From NCBI RefSeq assembly GCF_014930365.1, contig NZ_JABXWI010000001.1:383958-447957 (forward strand): a DNA stretch of 64,000 nt. The letters are read 5' to 3'. The notes under the pieces were generated by a model, which had not been told where the DNA came from, did not search any database, and worked only from the letters and a program-made list of their open reading frames with translations. Positions within the stretch are counted from its first letter, which is position 1; the number at the start of each line of letters is the position of its first letter. This stretch comes from Streptomyces caniscabiei. GTDB taxonomy: Bacteria; Actinomycetota; Actinomycetes; Streptomycetales; Streptomycetaceae. A program made the translations under genes and the position numbers. Positions 17,390 to 26,650 of the stretch are shown here, piece after piece.

Positions 17390-20188
17390 CTAGGCGGCGT
17401 CGCGGACCGTGCCCGTGAACTGCGGGCCCTCGACGGCCGATCCGTCGGGGGCGTAGGTCCACAGGCGCAGGCGCAGCGACTCCGTGTCCTCGCTCAGCCC
17501 GTCGGTGACGGTCGGTACGGACACGTCGACGCTCAGGCTGCCCGCCGGCACCTCGGACATGATCAGCGCACCGTTCGGCAGCGCGGACAGGGGTCGCTCC
17601 GGATCCGGCGAGGCCTCGAAGAACATCTCCAGCCAGGCCGCGGAGACGTCCGTGGTGGACAGTTCGGTGCCGGCGGAGACGGGCAGCAGCTCCAGATCCG
17701 TCCAGGTGACGACGTCGGCGGGCGCGGAGAGGCTGATCCGCCAGACCAGCGGCCGGCCCTCGGTGACCTGGTCGGCGACCGGGGTCACGGTCACCTCGGG
17801 CTGGGGGTCGTCGTTGCGCGCGGTGACGCCGCCCAGGTAGGAGCCGACGACCGCGCCGCGTACGGACTTGACGGCCACCACGTGGAGATCGTCGGCCCCG
17901 TAGCGGGTGTTGCCCTCGACCGACACCGGCACGTCGACACGGGTGCCCGCCCGGACCCGCACCGTGCGCGCGACCGGCCGGTCGGCGCCCGGCTCGTCCA
18001 CGAACAGCCGGACCTCGCCGGTGCCCGACCCGGAGACCTGGACCGGCACCTGGTAGGTGCGGGTGCCGGAGTCGCCCTCCTCGACGCTCAGGTGCCCGAC
18101 GTCCACGCGCGCGAGCCGCGCGGGCTCGACGACGGGGGTGCCGGGGCGCCAGCCGTGGGCGTCCATCAGCCAGGCCGTCCCGGACGCGGTACGCGGGGTG
18201 AGGCGCAGCGTCTCGACGTGGCCGAGGTCGATGCGTTCCCGGGTCTCGGCGGTCAGCGGTACGCGGACCTCGCGCGCCCAGTAGGAGGACGTACGGGAGG
18301 TCCCCGGCAGGCCGTCGACGGTCACCCGGCCGAGGTCCGCCCGCTTGCCGGAGGTGTCGGTGAGGGCGACGTCCAGCTCGGTGCCGGTGGTGTTCGGCGG
18401 GACGATCACGCGCAGGCTCAGCTGCCGCGCGCCGGACAGGGAGACCGGGCGGGCGGGGCTGAGCGTGGTGGCGGTGCCGGCGCGGCTCCACTCCATGGCC
18501 AGCGCGTACCGGTCCGGCTCCTTGCCGGGTGTCACCCCGCGCCACTGGGCGAAGTGCGGGGAAGCGGTCCTGAGATCGGGGTCGAGGCAGGAGGCGCCGG
18601 GGTCCGGGTCCACCTGGGCGCACAGTCGGCCGCCGCCGACCGTGGCGGAGGGCACGGGCAGGAACGCCCCCGCGCGGGCGGCGCCGACGGCGTGGGTGAG
18701 GACGCGGGCGGGACCGGCGGACGCGGCGCGCACGGGCGAGCCGTCGAGCAGCGGGCGGGCCGCGTCGTCACCGGCGACGAACAGCCGGGCCGCGGCGGCT
18801 ATGTACGTCGAGCCGGCCTTCTGCTGCTGCTCGGCGGTGAGCCGGGTCGCGGTGCCCGGCGAGCACAGCGGGTCGTGCTCCTCGCCGCCGTACAGGAAGT
18901 CGTCGTTCGCCGGTGCCGTGGCCTGGCCGGGGGTCCACTCGCTGTTGAAGTAGTTGTGGTTGGCGCCGGTCATGTAGACCGCGCTGTGCAGGGCCCTGCC
19001 GCGGCTGACGCCTCGGGTGCCGTCGACGTAGAGCTCGCCCTGGAGGTCGATGACGTCCCCGTCGCAGCCCGGCAGGATCGTCACGGACGGCACGTCGGGG
19101 GCCGGGTTCTGGCCGAAGACCGTGGGGCCTATGAGGACGGTTCCGCGTATCGTCCAGCGGGTCTCGCCGTGGTAGCCGTCCTCGTCGGCGGGCGGTGGGG
19201 TGAGGCTGTCCAGCGCGGCGCGGTCGGCGCCCTCGCCGCCCCGGGAGTGGCCCACCAGCATGACCCGGCCGAGGTCGGCGCGGGGCGCCCGGCGTACGAC
19301 GTCGGGGGCGGTGGACGGGTCGGCGGCCCAGTCCGCCCAGTGGGCCAGGTGCAGCCGTATCAGCGAGGAGCGGGCCTGGGCGCCGGCGTCGTCGGCCTGC
19401 CAGTCCTGGGCGTTGACCGAGTTGGCCGAGATCGAGACCGTCACATAGCCCTGGGAGGCGAGGAGTCGCTGGTCGTGCTGGTAGCCGCGGTAGCTCGGGA
19501 CCGGTTCGTGGCCGGCCGGGCAGGGCCATTCCAGGGTCACGTCGTCGCCCTGGAAGCAGGTGACGTGACGACCGTGGAGGAACAGCGCCAGCGGGCGGCT
19601 GCCCGAGGCGTCCTCCGGCGCGACCACCACGGCCTTCATCTCGACGTCGGTGTCGTAGCCGGGCAGGTGGACCGACGGCAGGGAGTACTCGCCGCTGGTC
19701 GTACGGAACGGGCCGGGCACACCGGGGTCGACCTCGTTCACGGCCGCCGTGCGGGGCAGGCGCGACGGGTCGTCCGACGCGGCGTCGAGCGCGCGGCGCT
19801 CACGGGCCGCGGCCTTCGCTCCGGCCGCGTCCAGCCGCCGCCCGGCGGCCTCGACCCGCAGGTCGTCGGTGCTGCCGAGGCGCACGCCGTCAAGCGGGAG
19901 CCGGAAGGTGCGCCCGTCCGCGGCGGGTCTGGGGGTGCCCAACAGGCGGTCCCCACTGCGGAATTCGACCTGGGCGTCACCCACCGGCACCTTCTGCGGC
20001 GAGCGCCACACCAGCTCCGCCGACTCCCCGGAGCCGGTGGTCCGCCAGCCCTCGGGAAGTCCTGCGGACGCGGCGGCCGACGGCCGCCCGGGGTCCGGTT
20101 CCGGCGCCGCCAGCGCCGCCCCCGGCGCCGCCAGCGCCAGCGCGAGGACCGCCGCCACGGCGGTCGTCACGCGCGAGACACGGATCAC
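17390..20188 (-). CDS. Large secreted alpha/beta hydrolase with Calx-beta-like repeats
   Basis: About 932 residues from GTG 20188 (GAGGAGG nine bases upstream). It has a signal peptide (TTAVAAVLALALAAPGAALA). An alpha/beta hydrolase fold occupies roughly residues 120-450: LALFLHGRHVTCF (oxyanion side), the nucleophile elbow VGHSRGGEGADRAAL, and a later NHNYFNSEWTPG with a candidate His. A jelly-roll-like region follows, then two Calx-beta-like units near the C-terminus (VEEGDSGTRTYQVPVQVSGS and VTEGRPLVWRISLSAPAD). It resembles chlorophyllase/PHB-depolymerase-type exported esterases; substrate unknown. It is monocistronic, with a strong terminator at 17316-17358. Confidence 0.82.
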   Translation of the reverse strand: MIRVSRVTTAVAAVLALALAAPGAALAAPEPDPGRPSAAASAGLPEGWRTTGSGESAELVWRSPQKVPVGDAQVEFRSGDRLLGTPRPAADGRTFRLPLDGVRLGSTDDLRVEAAGRRLDAAGAKAAARERRALDAASDDPSRLPRTAAVNEVDPGVPGPFRTTSGEYSLPSVHLPGYDTDVEMKAVVVAPEDASGSRPLALFLHGRHVTCFQGDDVTLEWPCPAGHEPVPSYRGYQHDQRLLASQGYVTVSISANSVNAQDWQADDAGAQARSSLIRLHLAHWADWAADPSTAPDVVRRAPRADLGRVMLVGHSRGGEGADRAALDSLTPPPADEDGYHGETRWTIRGTVLIGPTVFGQNPAPDVPSVTILPGCDGDVIDLQGELYVDGTRGVSRGRALHSAVYMTGANHNYFNSEWTPGQATAPANDDFLYGGEEHDPLCSPGTATRLTAEQQQKAGSTYIAAAARLFVAGDDAARPLLDGSPVRAASAGPARVLTHAVGAARAGAFLPVPSATVGGGRLCAQVDPDPGASCLDPDLRTASPHFAQWRGVTPGKEPDRYALAMEWSRAGTATTLSPARPVSLSGARQLSLRVIVPPNTTGTELDVALTDTSGKRADLGRVTVDGLPGTSRTSSYWAREVRVPLTAETRERIDLGHVETLRLTPRTASGTAWLMDAHGWRPGTPVVEPARLARVDVGHLSVEEGDSGTRTYQVPVQVSGSGTGEVRLFVDEPGADRPVARTVRVRAGTRVDVPVSVEGNTRYGADDLHVVAVKSVRGAVVGSYLGGVTARNDDPQPEVTVTPVADQVTEGRPLVWRISLSAPADVVTWTDLELLPVSAGTELSTTDVSAAWLEMFFEASPDPERPLSALPNGALIMSEVPAGSLSVDVSVPTVTDGLSEDTESLRLRLWTYAPDGSAVEGPQFTGTVRDAA

Positions 20189-20451
20189 TTCTCGTTCCTC
20201 CTCATGGTCAGTGCCCCTGAGGCCCCACGGGCCCCGGGCTCCCCCGACGCCCCAAAGGGAGCACATTCGATCGCCCTGTCACGTCTTCGCACAGTATTCG
20301 CACACGTTCCGCCCCTGGTGCACAACAAGACACGTGCAAGCAGGGGGAGTTGGGGGCCTGAAGCTTCAACTGACCTGTGATGGGCGGGCATTCAGAGCGG
20401 TGGCCGAGAGCACACTGGGCGAGTGGGAGCGGGAGCGGGAGTCCGGGGGGC

Positions 20452-20632
20452 CTAGGGCGTGTTGCGAAAGTCCCGTCGTTCGCCCGAAGGGCGGGCCTCG
20501 CGGCGTCAGGTGCGTGCTCTCGGCGTGCCGGGCGGAAGCCCTCGTACTGGATGTACTTGGGCTTTCGCCCGGCGCGGCGAGAGTGCGTGCATGGCGTCGC
20601 GAGGCAGGCGGGACTTTCGCAACACGCCCTAG
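20452..20632. mobile_element. MITE-like 181-bp imperfect palindrome
   Basis: The ends are a perfect 24-bp inverted repeat: 20452-20475 (begins CTAGGGCGTGTTGCGAAAGT) and 20609-20632 (its complement). Inside, the arms continue to pair: the left CTCGCGGCGTCAGGTGCGTG and GCCGGGCGGAAGCCC face GGGCTTTCGCCCGGCG and CGTGCATGGCGTCGCGAG near the right end. The only sizeable asymmetry is an extra block of about 16 bases in the left arm after 20475. The whole could fold into one long hairpin. It carries no gene. Sequences of this type recur in Streptomyces intergenic regions (recalled), consistent with a non-autonomous mobile palindrome. No clear target duplication is seen beyond CTAG. Confidence 0.75.
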
Positions 20633-20703
20633 TGCTTTCTTACGAAGGGCGTTGCGCCGGGAGACCGATGCGGGTCCGGGCGGGTGTCCCTAGCGTGGGA
20701 GGC

Positions 20704-21237
<534 letters not shown>

Positions 21238-21246
<9 letters not shown>

Positions 21247-21296
21247 CGTCAGGACTCGCTGTCAGGGCCCACTGTCAGGACCCGACGTCAGGACCC
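21238..21296. terminator. Inverted/direct repeat cluster between convergent genes
   Basis: A 13-bp inverted repeat (GGGTCCTGACGTC at 21238-21250 and its complement at 21284-21296) encloses further GTCAGG copies at about 21249, 21261 and 21274. It overlaps the end of the plus-strand gene and lies before the minus-strand hydrolase stop; it probably ends transcription in both directions. Confidence 0.6.
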
Positions 21297-21319
21297 ACCG
21301 TGCTGACGTACGGTCGGTC

Positions 21320-22045
21320 TCACTTCAGGTGACGGTCCAAGAAGCGGCAGCCGTCTTCCAGTTCGAACCACGGGGTGCCGGTGTGGCCGCCCAGGTTGGC
21401 GTGCAGGGTCTTCTCCTTGCTGCCGAACGCGTCGAAGAGGTCCAGGGCCCGTTGCCGGGGGTTCCCCTCGTCGTCCCACTGCAACAGGAGCAGCAGCGGA
21501 ACGGTGACCTGCCGGGCCTCCTCGCGCTGGGCGCGGGGCACGTATCCCCCGGCGTGGAGGCCCGCGGCCACGATGCGCGGCTCGACCGCCGCCAGCCGGA
21601 TGCCGAGGGCCGCCCAACCGCCGGAGTACCCGACGGGGCCGCCGATGCCGGGCAGTTCGAGGAGGGCGTCCAGGGTGGTCCGCCAGTCCGGGACGGCGTT
21701 CTCGACCATCGGGCCGACGAGGGAGTCGAGGAGCTCGTCGACCGGCTCGCCGGCCCGCATCGCCCGCCCCAGCTCGGCCCGGACCTGCTCGACGGCGGCG
21801 GAGCGGGGTCGGTCACCGCATCCGGCGGCGTCGATGGTGGCCACCGCGTAGCCGCGTGCCGCGGTGTACCGGGCCCGGGCGACCAGCCGGGGGTCCGCCT
21901 TGGGCAGGCCGTTGTTGTGGGCCATCAGGATCAGCGGGAGCGGTGCGGCGGATTCGGGCGTCCACAGGGTGCCGGGAATCTCGCCGAGGGTGAATTCGCG
22001 TTCGAGGACGCCGTCGTCGAGGCGCTGCTCGGAAGTGAAGCGCAT
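21320..22045 (-). CDS. Dienelactone hydrolase-like alpha/beta hydrolase
   Basis: 241 residues from ATG 22045. It is a compact alpha/beta hydrolase: LILMAHNNGLPKADP (oxyanion strand), the nucleophile elbow GPVGYSGGWAALGIRLAAVE (G-Y-S-G-G), an acid in LQWDDEGNPRQRA and the catalytic-type His in LGGHTGTPWF near the C-terminus. There is no signal peptide, so it is cytoplasmic. Natural substrate unknown; the annotation as dienelactone hydrolase is by fold only. Transcribed divergently from the MFS/spermidine synthase-like gene. Confidence 0.85.
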   Translation of the reverse strand: MRFTSEQRLDDGVLEREFTLGEIPGTLWTPESAAPLPLILMAHNNGLPKADPRLVARARYTAARGYAVATIDAAGCGDRPRSAAVEQVRAELGRAMRAGEPVDELLDSLVGPMVENAVPDWRTTLDALLELPGIGGPVGYSGGWAALGIRLAAVEPRIVAAGLHAGGYVPRAQREEARQVTVPLLLLLQWDDEGNPRQRALDLFDAFGSKEKTLHANLGGHTGTPWFELEDGCRFLDRHLK

Positions 22046-22249
22046 GGTCGTGCCTTTCGGGAGTGCGCGTGAACGGCGCTCCCGGACGACGACCTATCGC
22101 CCGACCGTGACCCCTGAGGGGAGCACCCATGTCGATACTGCGTTCACGGGTACCACCTCCTCGTTCTCTCGCACGGCCACCGGGAAGCTAGCAGCGGTCG
22201 TACGTCCGCCGCCAACGGTTTTCCGGCGGCCCGTGCGAGGATGGCGGCC

Positions 22250-23785
22250 GTGACCGGATCGTCGTCCTCACCCGGCGCCGAGGGCAGTCCTCGTGGCCCC
22301 GGACTGGGTTCCCGCACCGCCGCCGCGCTCGTGTTCGGGTCCTCGGCGGCGGTCCTGGTGGTCGAGATCGTCGCCCTGCGGCTGCTGGCTCCCTATCTCG
22401 GTCTCACCCTGGAGACCAGCACCATGGTGATCGGCATCGCCCTCACGGCGATCGCCGTCGGCTCGTGGCTGGGCGGGATCCTCGCCGACCAGGTCGATCC
22501 GCGCCGCCTGATCGGCCCCTCGCTCGGGGTGTCGGGAGCGGTCGTGGCGCTCACCCCCGCCGTGCTGCGCACCACCGCGGAGTGGGCACCGGCGCTGCTG
22601 CTGCTGATCGCGTCGCTGACCATCCTCGTACCGGGCGCGCTGCTCTCCGCGGTGACGCCGATGGTGACGAAGCTGCGTCTCACCCGCCTCGCCGAGACCG
22701 GGACGGTCGTCGGCCGGCTGTCCGGCGTCGGTACGGTCGGCGCGATCGTCGGCACCGTCCTCACCGGGTTCGTCCTGGTGTCGCGGCTGCCGGTGAGCGG
22801 CATCCTGATCGGCCTCGGCATCCTGCTGGTCGTCGGCTCGGCGCTGGTCGAGTGGCGTACGCGCCGGTGGGGCGGCGCCCCCGCCCTGACCCTCGCGGTC
22901 GTCGCCGGCGGCCTCGGCACCGCGGTCGCGCCCGGCGGCTGCGACGCGGAGACCAGGTACCACTGCGCCCGGGTCGTCGCGGACCCCGACCGGGACGGCG
23001 GCCGCACGCTCGTGCTGGACGGCGTGCGGCACTCCTACGTCGACGTCGACGATCCGACGTTCCTGGAGTTCACCTACGTGCGCGCCATCGCGTCGGCGGT
23101 CGACGCGGCCTTTCCCGAGGGGGAGCCGCTCGCCGCCCACCATCTGGGCGGTGGCGGACTCACCCTCCCCCGCTACCTCGCCGCCACACGGCCCGGGACG
23201 CGCAGCCTCGTGTCCGAGATCGACAGCGGGGTCGTACGCATCGACCGTGAGCGGCTCGGTCTGCGGGCGGAGGCCGGGATCGACGTACGCGTGGAGGACG
23301 GCAGACTGGGCCTGCGGGCGCTGCCCGCCGACAGCCGGGACCTCGTCGTCGGTGACGCCTTCGGGGGCGTCAGCGTGCCGTGGCACCTCACCACGGTGGA
23401 GGCGATGGCCGACGTACGGCGGGTTCTCGACCCCGACGGCCTGTACGTCGCCAACCTCATCGACCACGGCGGCCTGGACTTCGCCCGCGCCGAGGTAGCC
23501 ACCCTCGCCGAGACCTTCGAGCACATAGCCCTCGTCGGCGCCCCCGCGAACATCGGCCTCGACCCGACGGCCACCTCCGAAGGCGGCAACCTCGTGGTGC
23601 TCGCCTCCGACCGGCCCGTCGACCTGCGCGCGACCCAGCAGGCGCTGGACACCCGCCGGACCGGCTGGCGGATCACCACCGGCGACACCCTCACGGCCTG
23701 GACCGCCGACGCCCGCCCCCTGACCGACGACTACGCCCCCGTCGACCAACTCCTCCAACCGTCCAGCACGCGCCGGGACCGGTGA
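22250..23785 (+). CDS. Fused MFS / spermidine synthase-like protein
   Basis: About 511 residues. I prefer GTG 22250 because GAGG at 22237-22240 is well placed for it and touches the ATG at 22241. Residues about 20-225 form seven or so membrane helices (ALVFGSSAAVLVVEIVALRL, VIGIALTAIAVGSWLGGILA, LLLLIASLTILVPGALLSA). The C-terminal half is a spermidine synthase-type Rossmann domain (AAHHLGGGGLTLPRYLAATR, VSEIDSGVVRIDRERL, VVGDAFGGVSVPWHLTT). In such fusions the polyamine-binding residues are often degenerate, so spermidine synthesis cannot be assumed; a membrane-associated aminopropyl or methyl transfer is possible. Confidence 0.88.
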   Translation: MTGSSSSPGAEGSPRGPGLGSRTAAALVFGSSAAVLVVEIVALRLLAPYLGLTLETSTMVIGIALTAIAVGSWLGGILADQVDPRRLIGPSLGVSGAVVALTPAVLRTTAEWAPALLLLIASLTILVPGALLSAVTPMVTKLRLTRLAETGTVVGRLSGVGTVGAIVGTVLTGFVLVSRLPVSGILIGLGILLVVGSALVEWRTRRWGGAPALTLAVVAGGLGTAVAPGGCDAETRYHCARVVADPDRDGGRTLVLDGVRHSYVDVDDPTFLEFTYVRAIASAVDAAFPEGEPLAAHHLGGGGLTLPRYLAATRPGTRSLVSEIDSGVVRIDRERLGLRAEAGIDVRVEDGRLGLRALPADSRDLVVGDAFGGVSVPWHLTTVEAMADVRRVLDPDGLYVANLIDHGGLDFARAEVATLAETFEHIALVGAPANIGLDPTATSEGGNLVVLASDRPVDLRATQQALDTRRTGWRITTGDTLTAWTADARPLTDDYAPVDQLLQPSSTRRDR

Positions 23786-23870
23786 CACGGCCTCCGCTCC
23801 AGGAACATGCTCGGTTGCGATGTCGACCGCCACAGGGACGTCGCCCTCAGGCCCTCCGGAGGGGACCGCT

Positions 23871-24257
23871 GTGCAATCTGAAGTCACGGGCCAGGAGCAG
23901 TATCTGGACCTCCCCCTGCGTATCGAGCGGCCCTTCCTGCTCTGGTCCTACGAGGTGTCACATCGCCGTCTCGTGCTGCGGGCAGAGCCGGGAGGCGTGG
24001 CCGGCGGGGCGGGGGAGGTCGAGTTCGTGGATGTCCTGGGCATGCAGGTGAAGTCCCACTACTCCGAGCTCCTGATCTCCCACGCCCCGGCACGCGGCAC
24101 GGCTGCCGCCGCCGGTATCGACGCGTTCGTGCCTGTCCCGGAGAGGCATCGGTCCAAGTTCACCGCCCTGCTCGTCTCGGACGGGGCGGTGGACGGTGGG
24201 TTCGTCGTCTGTGGTGGCTTCCGGGTCCGCCCTTCCGGGGGACGTCCCCGGGCGTGA
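23871..24257 (+). CDS. Hypothetical cytoplasmic protein
   Basis: 128 residues from GTG 23871, chosen for GGAGGGG upstream; an ATG at 23820 would add 17 low-complexity residues. A beta-rich domain is predicted: YLDLPLRIERPFLLWSYEVS, RRLVLRAEP, VEFVDVLGMQVKSHYSELLI. Family not recognised. No signal peptide. It ends before a strong shared terminator at 24265-24297. Confidence 0.7.
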   Translation: MQSEVTGQEQYLDLPLRIERPFLLWSYEVSHRRLVLRAEPGGVAGGAGEVEFVDVLGMQVKSHYSELLISHAPARGTAAAAGIDAFVPVPERHRSKFTALLVSDGAVDGGFVVCGGFRVRPSGGRPRA

Positions 24258-24264
24258 GCGCTGA

Positions 24265-24297
24265 GGGGGGCGGCCTCGTTGTGCGAGACCGCCCCCC
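24265..24297. terminator. Bidirectional hairpin terminator
   Basis: The stem GGGGGGCGG(C)CTCG pairs with CGAG(A)CCGCCCCCC around a 5-base loop, between genes ending at 24257 (+) and 24314 (-). Confidence 0.85.
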
Positions 24298-24313
24298 TTG
24301 ACTTCCGCGCCGA

Positions 24314-24853
24314 CTACAGCCCGATCGGGTTGAGGTAGGTGGCCGGGCGGGTGGCGGCGTCCTGCTTGAGGATCTGGCCGCCGAAGGGCCACGTCAGGGT
24401 GAAGTGGTCCGTCTCGTTCGGCGGGGTCACCAGGAACTTCGCGGGGACGAACTTCTCCGCCCGGGGCGTCGACGCGGCCACCGGGAGCAGGGTGATGCTG
24501 AAGTCCACGGTGTCCCCCTTCTCCAGCGTCAGCTTCTGCGGCTTCTGGGCGGACCGCACCAGCGACCACGTGCCGTCGGTCGTCTGCGCGCCGACCATGT
24601 CGACCCCGGCGAACCCGGAGAGCGTGCAGGTGCGCTCGCTCTTGTTCGTGAACCAGATGTACGCCTGGGTCTGCTTCTCGGTCTGCTGCATCTCGGGCTT
24701 CGCGTCACCGCCCGTGGCGAAGCCGGCCTTCAGGTCCGCGGTGTGGCAGCGGGTCGGCTCGGCCTGCGCGGCGGCGGAGGCCGGAGCGGCGGCAGCGGCG
24801 GTGCCGGTGACGACGATCGCCGCGAGGGCCATGGCGGTCAGCTTGCTCTTCAT
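24314..24853 (-). CDS. Secreted DUF4232 protein
   Basis: 179 residues from ATG 24853. Signal peptide MKSKLTAMALAAIVV...APASA. The mature protein has the DUF4232 pattern: a first Cys (PTRCHTADL), the NKSERTCTLSGFAGVDMVG segment with the second Cys (likely disulfide), and the closing FTLTWPFGG strand. An inserted QQTEKQTQAYIWFTN segment is typical. It is the second DUF4232 gene in the window; the two share only the fold-level pattern. Function unknown. Confidence 0.85.
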   Translation of the reverse strand: MKSKLTAMALAAIVVTGTAAAAAPASAAAQAEPTRCHTADLKAGFATGGDAKPEMQQTEKQTQAYIWFTNKSERTCTLSGFAGVDMVGAQTTDGTWSLVRSAQKPQKLTLEKGDTVDFSITLLPVAASTPRAEKFVPAKFLVTPPNETDHFTLTWPFGGQILKQDAATRPATYLNPIGL

Positions 24854-25271
24854 CAGATCTCGAATTCCCCTCGAACACGAATCGGCGCACGAGTCGGTGC
24901 GCTTCTGCGCCCCTACAGATGCGCGGCACATGGAAGAGGTTCAGCGGGGCGGGAGATCTTTTGTGACCGCTGGCGTCAATGCCCTTTCCGCCCCCCGGAG
25001 TTGCCCCAAGGGGCAGGCTGAAAGAACGTCGACCGATTCGCAGTCTGTCGATTCCGGAAGGTGGAGAATCTCCATGGGACAACTCGCCAAGCGGGTGCCA
25101 TCAACGAGTGGAACGACATGACCTGGCCGAATCACCCCGGCCGGGTGAGCGCTTCCTGGATCAGGATTCTCCGAAACGGCGGCATTTTCTCCCGAGGGCA
25201 AAAGCATATTGACCTTTCCCCGGCCGCTGCCCCTTCACCCCGGCCGCCGAGCCTCACTACGATCAGCGCCC
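24854..25271. other. Divergent intergenic region
   Basis: About 420 bases between the DUF4232 gene (-) and the HNH endonuclease gene (+). I see no gene; a 15-codon reading frame at 25074 has no recognisable product. Local GC is lower than in the flanking genes (for example 25160-25215), as expected for promoters. Confidence 0.5.
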
Positions 25272-26165
25272 ATGGACTGGCTGGAGCGCATCGCGGGACT
25301 GCGGCAGTGGACCAGGAACGGGACGCGCGCTCCGCACAAGCCGTTGCTGCTCCTGCACGCCCTCGGCCGGTTCCAGCAGGACCCCGACGGCGAACTGCGG
25401 TACAGCGCCGTCGAGGAGGACCTCCAGCGCCTGCTGACCGAGTACGGCCCGCCCCACAAAACATCACCCGCGTACCCGTTCCACCACCTCGTCAACGACG
25501 GCGTGTGGGAGGTCCGGACGGATCGCGGCCCCGGCAGTCCCGGCAGCGGGGTCCGGGACCTGCGCGAGTCGGGTGCCACGGGACGGCTCGCTCCGGAACT
25601 CGGCGCCGCGCTGCGCGGCGAGCCGGAACTGCTGCACCGGATCACGCGGTTGCTGCTGGACCGGCACTTCCCGCCCTCCGTCCACGGGGAGTTGTGCGAA
25701 GCCGTCGGCCTGGAGCTGGACCCGGCGAAGGTCGTCCCCCTCTCGGCCGTACGCAAGCAGCGGGACCGGCGTATGCGCGAACTGGTGTTGACCGCCTACG
25801 AGTACCGGTGCGCCTTCTGCGGCTACGACGGCAGGCTCGGCCCCGTCCCGGTCGGACTGGAAGCCGCCCATGTGCGCTGGTGGGCACTGGGCGGACCGGA
25901 CGACGTCGACAACGGCCTGTGCCTGTGCTCGCTCCACCACAACCTCTTCGACAAGGGCGTCCTCGGCGTCGACGGCGACCACCGCGTCCTCGTCTCCCAG
26001 CGCTTCGTCGGCCACAGCACCGCCGCCCGCGAGCAGGTCCTCGCGCTGGCGGGCCGCCCCCTGGTCGGCCCGCAGCCGGGCATCCGCCCCGTTGCGGCCG
26101 ACCACCTCAACTGGCACCTCAGCCAGGTCTTCCACGGCGCACCACGCCCCGCCACGGCCGCCTGA
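25272..26165 (+). CDS. Phosphorothioated-DNA-binding HNH endonuclease (type IV restriction)
   Basis: 297 residues from ATG 25272. The first 155 residues match the sulfur-binding domain family (MDWLERIAGLRQWTRNGTRA, PHKPLLLLHALGRFQ, YPFHHLVNDGVWEV), which recognises phosphorothioate-modified DNA. The C-terminal part is an HNH nuclease: Cys180-x2-Cys183, His200 in LEAAHVRWWALGG, Asn214 in DNGLCLCSLHHNLFDKG and His222/His223. The size and order match the SprMcrA-type SBD-HNH enzymes of Streptomyces, which cut DNA near Dnd-modified sites and so exclude Dnd-type DNA. No dnd genes are in the window. Its 3' end is duplicated at 32045-32120. Confidence 0.88.
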   Translation: MDWLERIAGLRQWTRNGTRAPHKPLLLLHALGRFQQDPDGELRYSAVEEDLQRLLTEYGPPHKTSPAYPFHHLVNDGVWEVRTDRGPGSPGSGVRDLRESGATGRLAPELGAALRGEPELLHRITRLLLDRHFPPSVHGELCEAVGLELDPAKVVPLSAVRKQRDRRMRELVLTAYEYRCAFCGYDGRLGPVPVGLEAAHVRWWALGGPDDVDNGLCLCSLHHNLFDKGVLGVDGDHRVLVSQRFVGHSTAAREQVLALAGRPLVGPQPGIRPVAADHLNWHLSQVFHGAPRPATAA

Positions 26166-26171
26166 CGGCAC
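26108..26171 (+). repeat. Direct repeat, left copy (3' end of HNH gene)
   Basis: The last 58 coding bases of the HNH gene plus six bases. The first 31 bases (26108-26138, starting CAACTGGCACCTCAGCCAGG) are identical to 32045-32075, and CGGCCGCCTGACGGCAC, which includes the stop, is identical at both ends. It may be an attachment site. Confidence 0.75.
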
Positions 26172-26650
26172 GTCCGCCGACCTCAATCACCGCTGTCACA
26201 CACCTTGTTGGCGTGCCCGCGCCTGCCTCGCACGGGCAGCGAGAGGCGGCGGCACGCGGCTACCACCTCGACACCGGCTGTGCCTCAAGGGGCACCTCCG
26301 CCCACACCGTCTTGCCTGGGCCGCCCTCATAGGCGAGTTGAAGGCCGTGCAGCACCACCGCTGCTGAGACAGCCGGGCCCCGGCCGCCGTCCGTCTTCCG
26401 GGCTCACCGGGCCCTTGCTCGCGAGGGTCCGGCGAGCCGCTGACCTCCCCAAAGAACCGAGGGAAAGAACTACCCGCCCACCCACCCTCCCCGGCCGCGA
26501 AGCCCGCGTCACCCGTCCGAGTGACCGGCTTGCAGGTGCGGGATGCGGACGGTTACGTTCGCCGCGACAACCGCACAAAGACTTCGGCCCCCGGCCGGGA
26601 CTGCAATCCCGAACGAGGGCCTGACCGATCAGGAAGACGTAACCTTCCCG
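26172..26650. other. Intergenic stretch with possible gene fragment
   Basis: About 480 bases after the HNH gene with no complete gene. On the minus strand, about 26260-26365 encodes VVLHGLQLAYEGGPGKTVWA then EVPLEAQP and a stop; this looks like the end of an ATP-binding (HATPase-type) protein, so it may be a gene remnant. That reading rests on memory of the family only. Confidence 0.4.

Noticed and set aside
17378..20380. Open frame of about 1000 codons on the plus strand opposite the secreted hydrolase
   Set aside because: Shadow of the real gene; Gly/Arg/Val-rich translation without recognisable motifs or a ribosome binding site.
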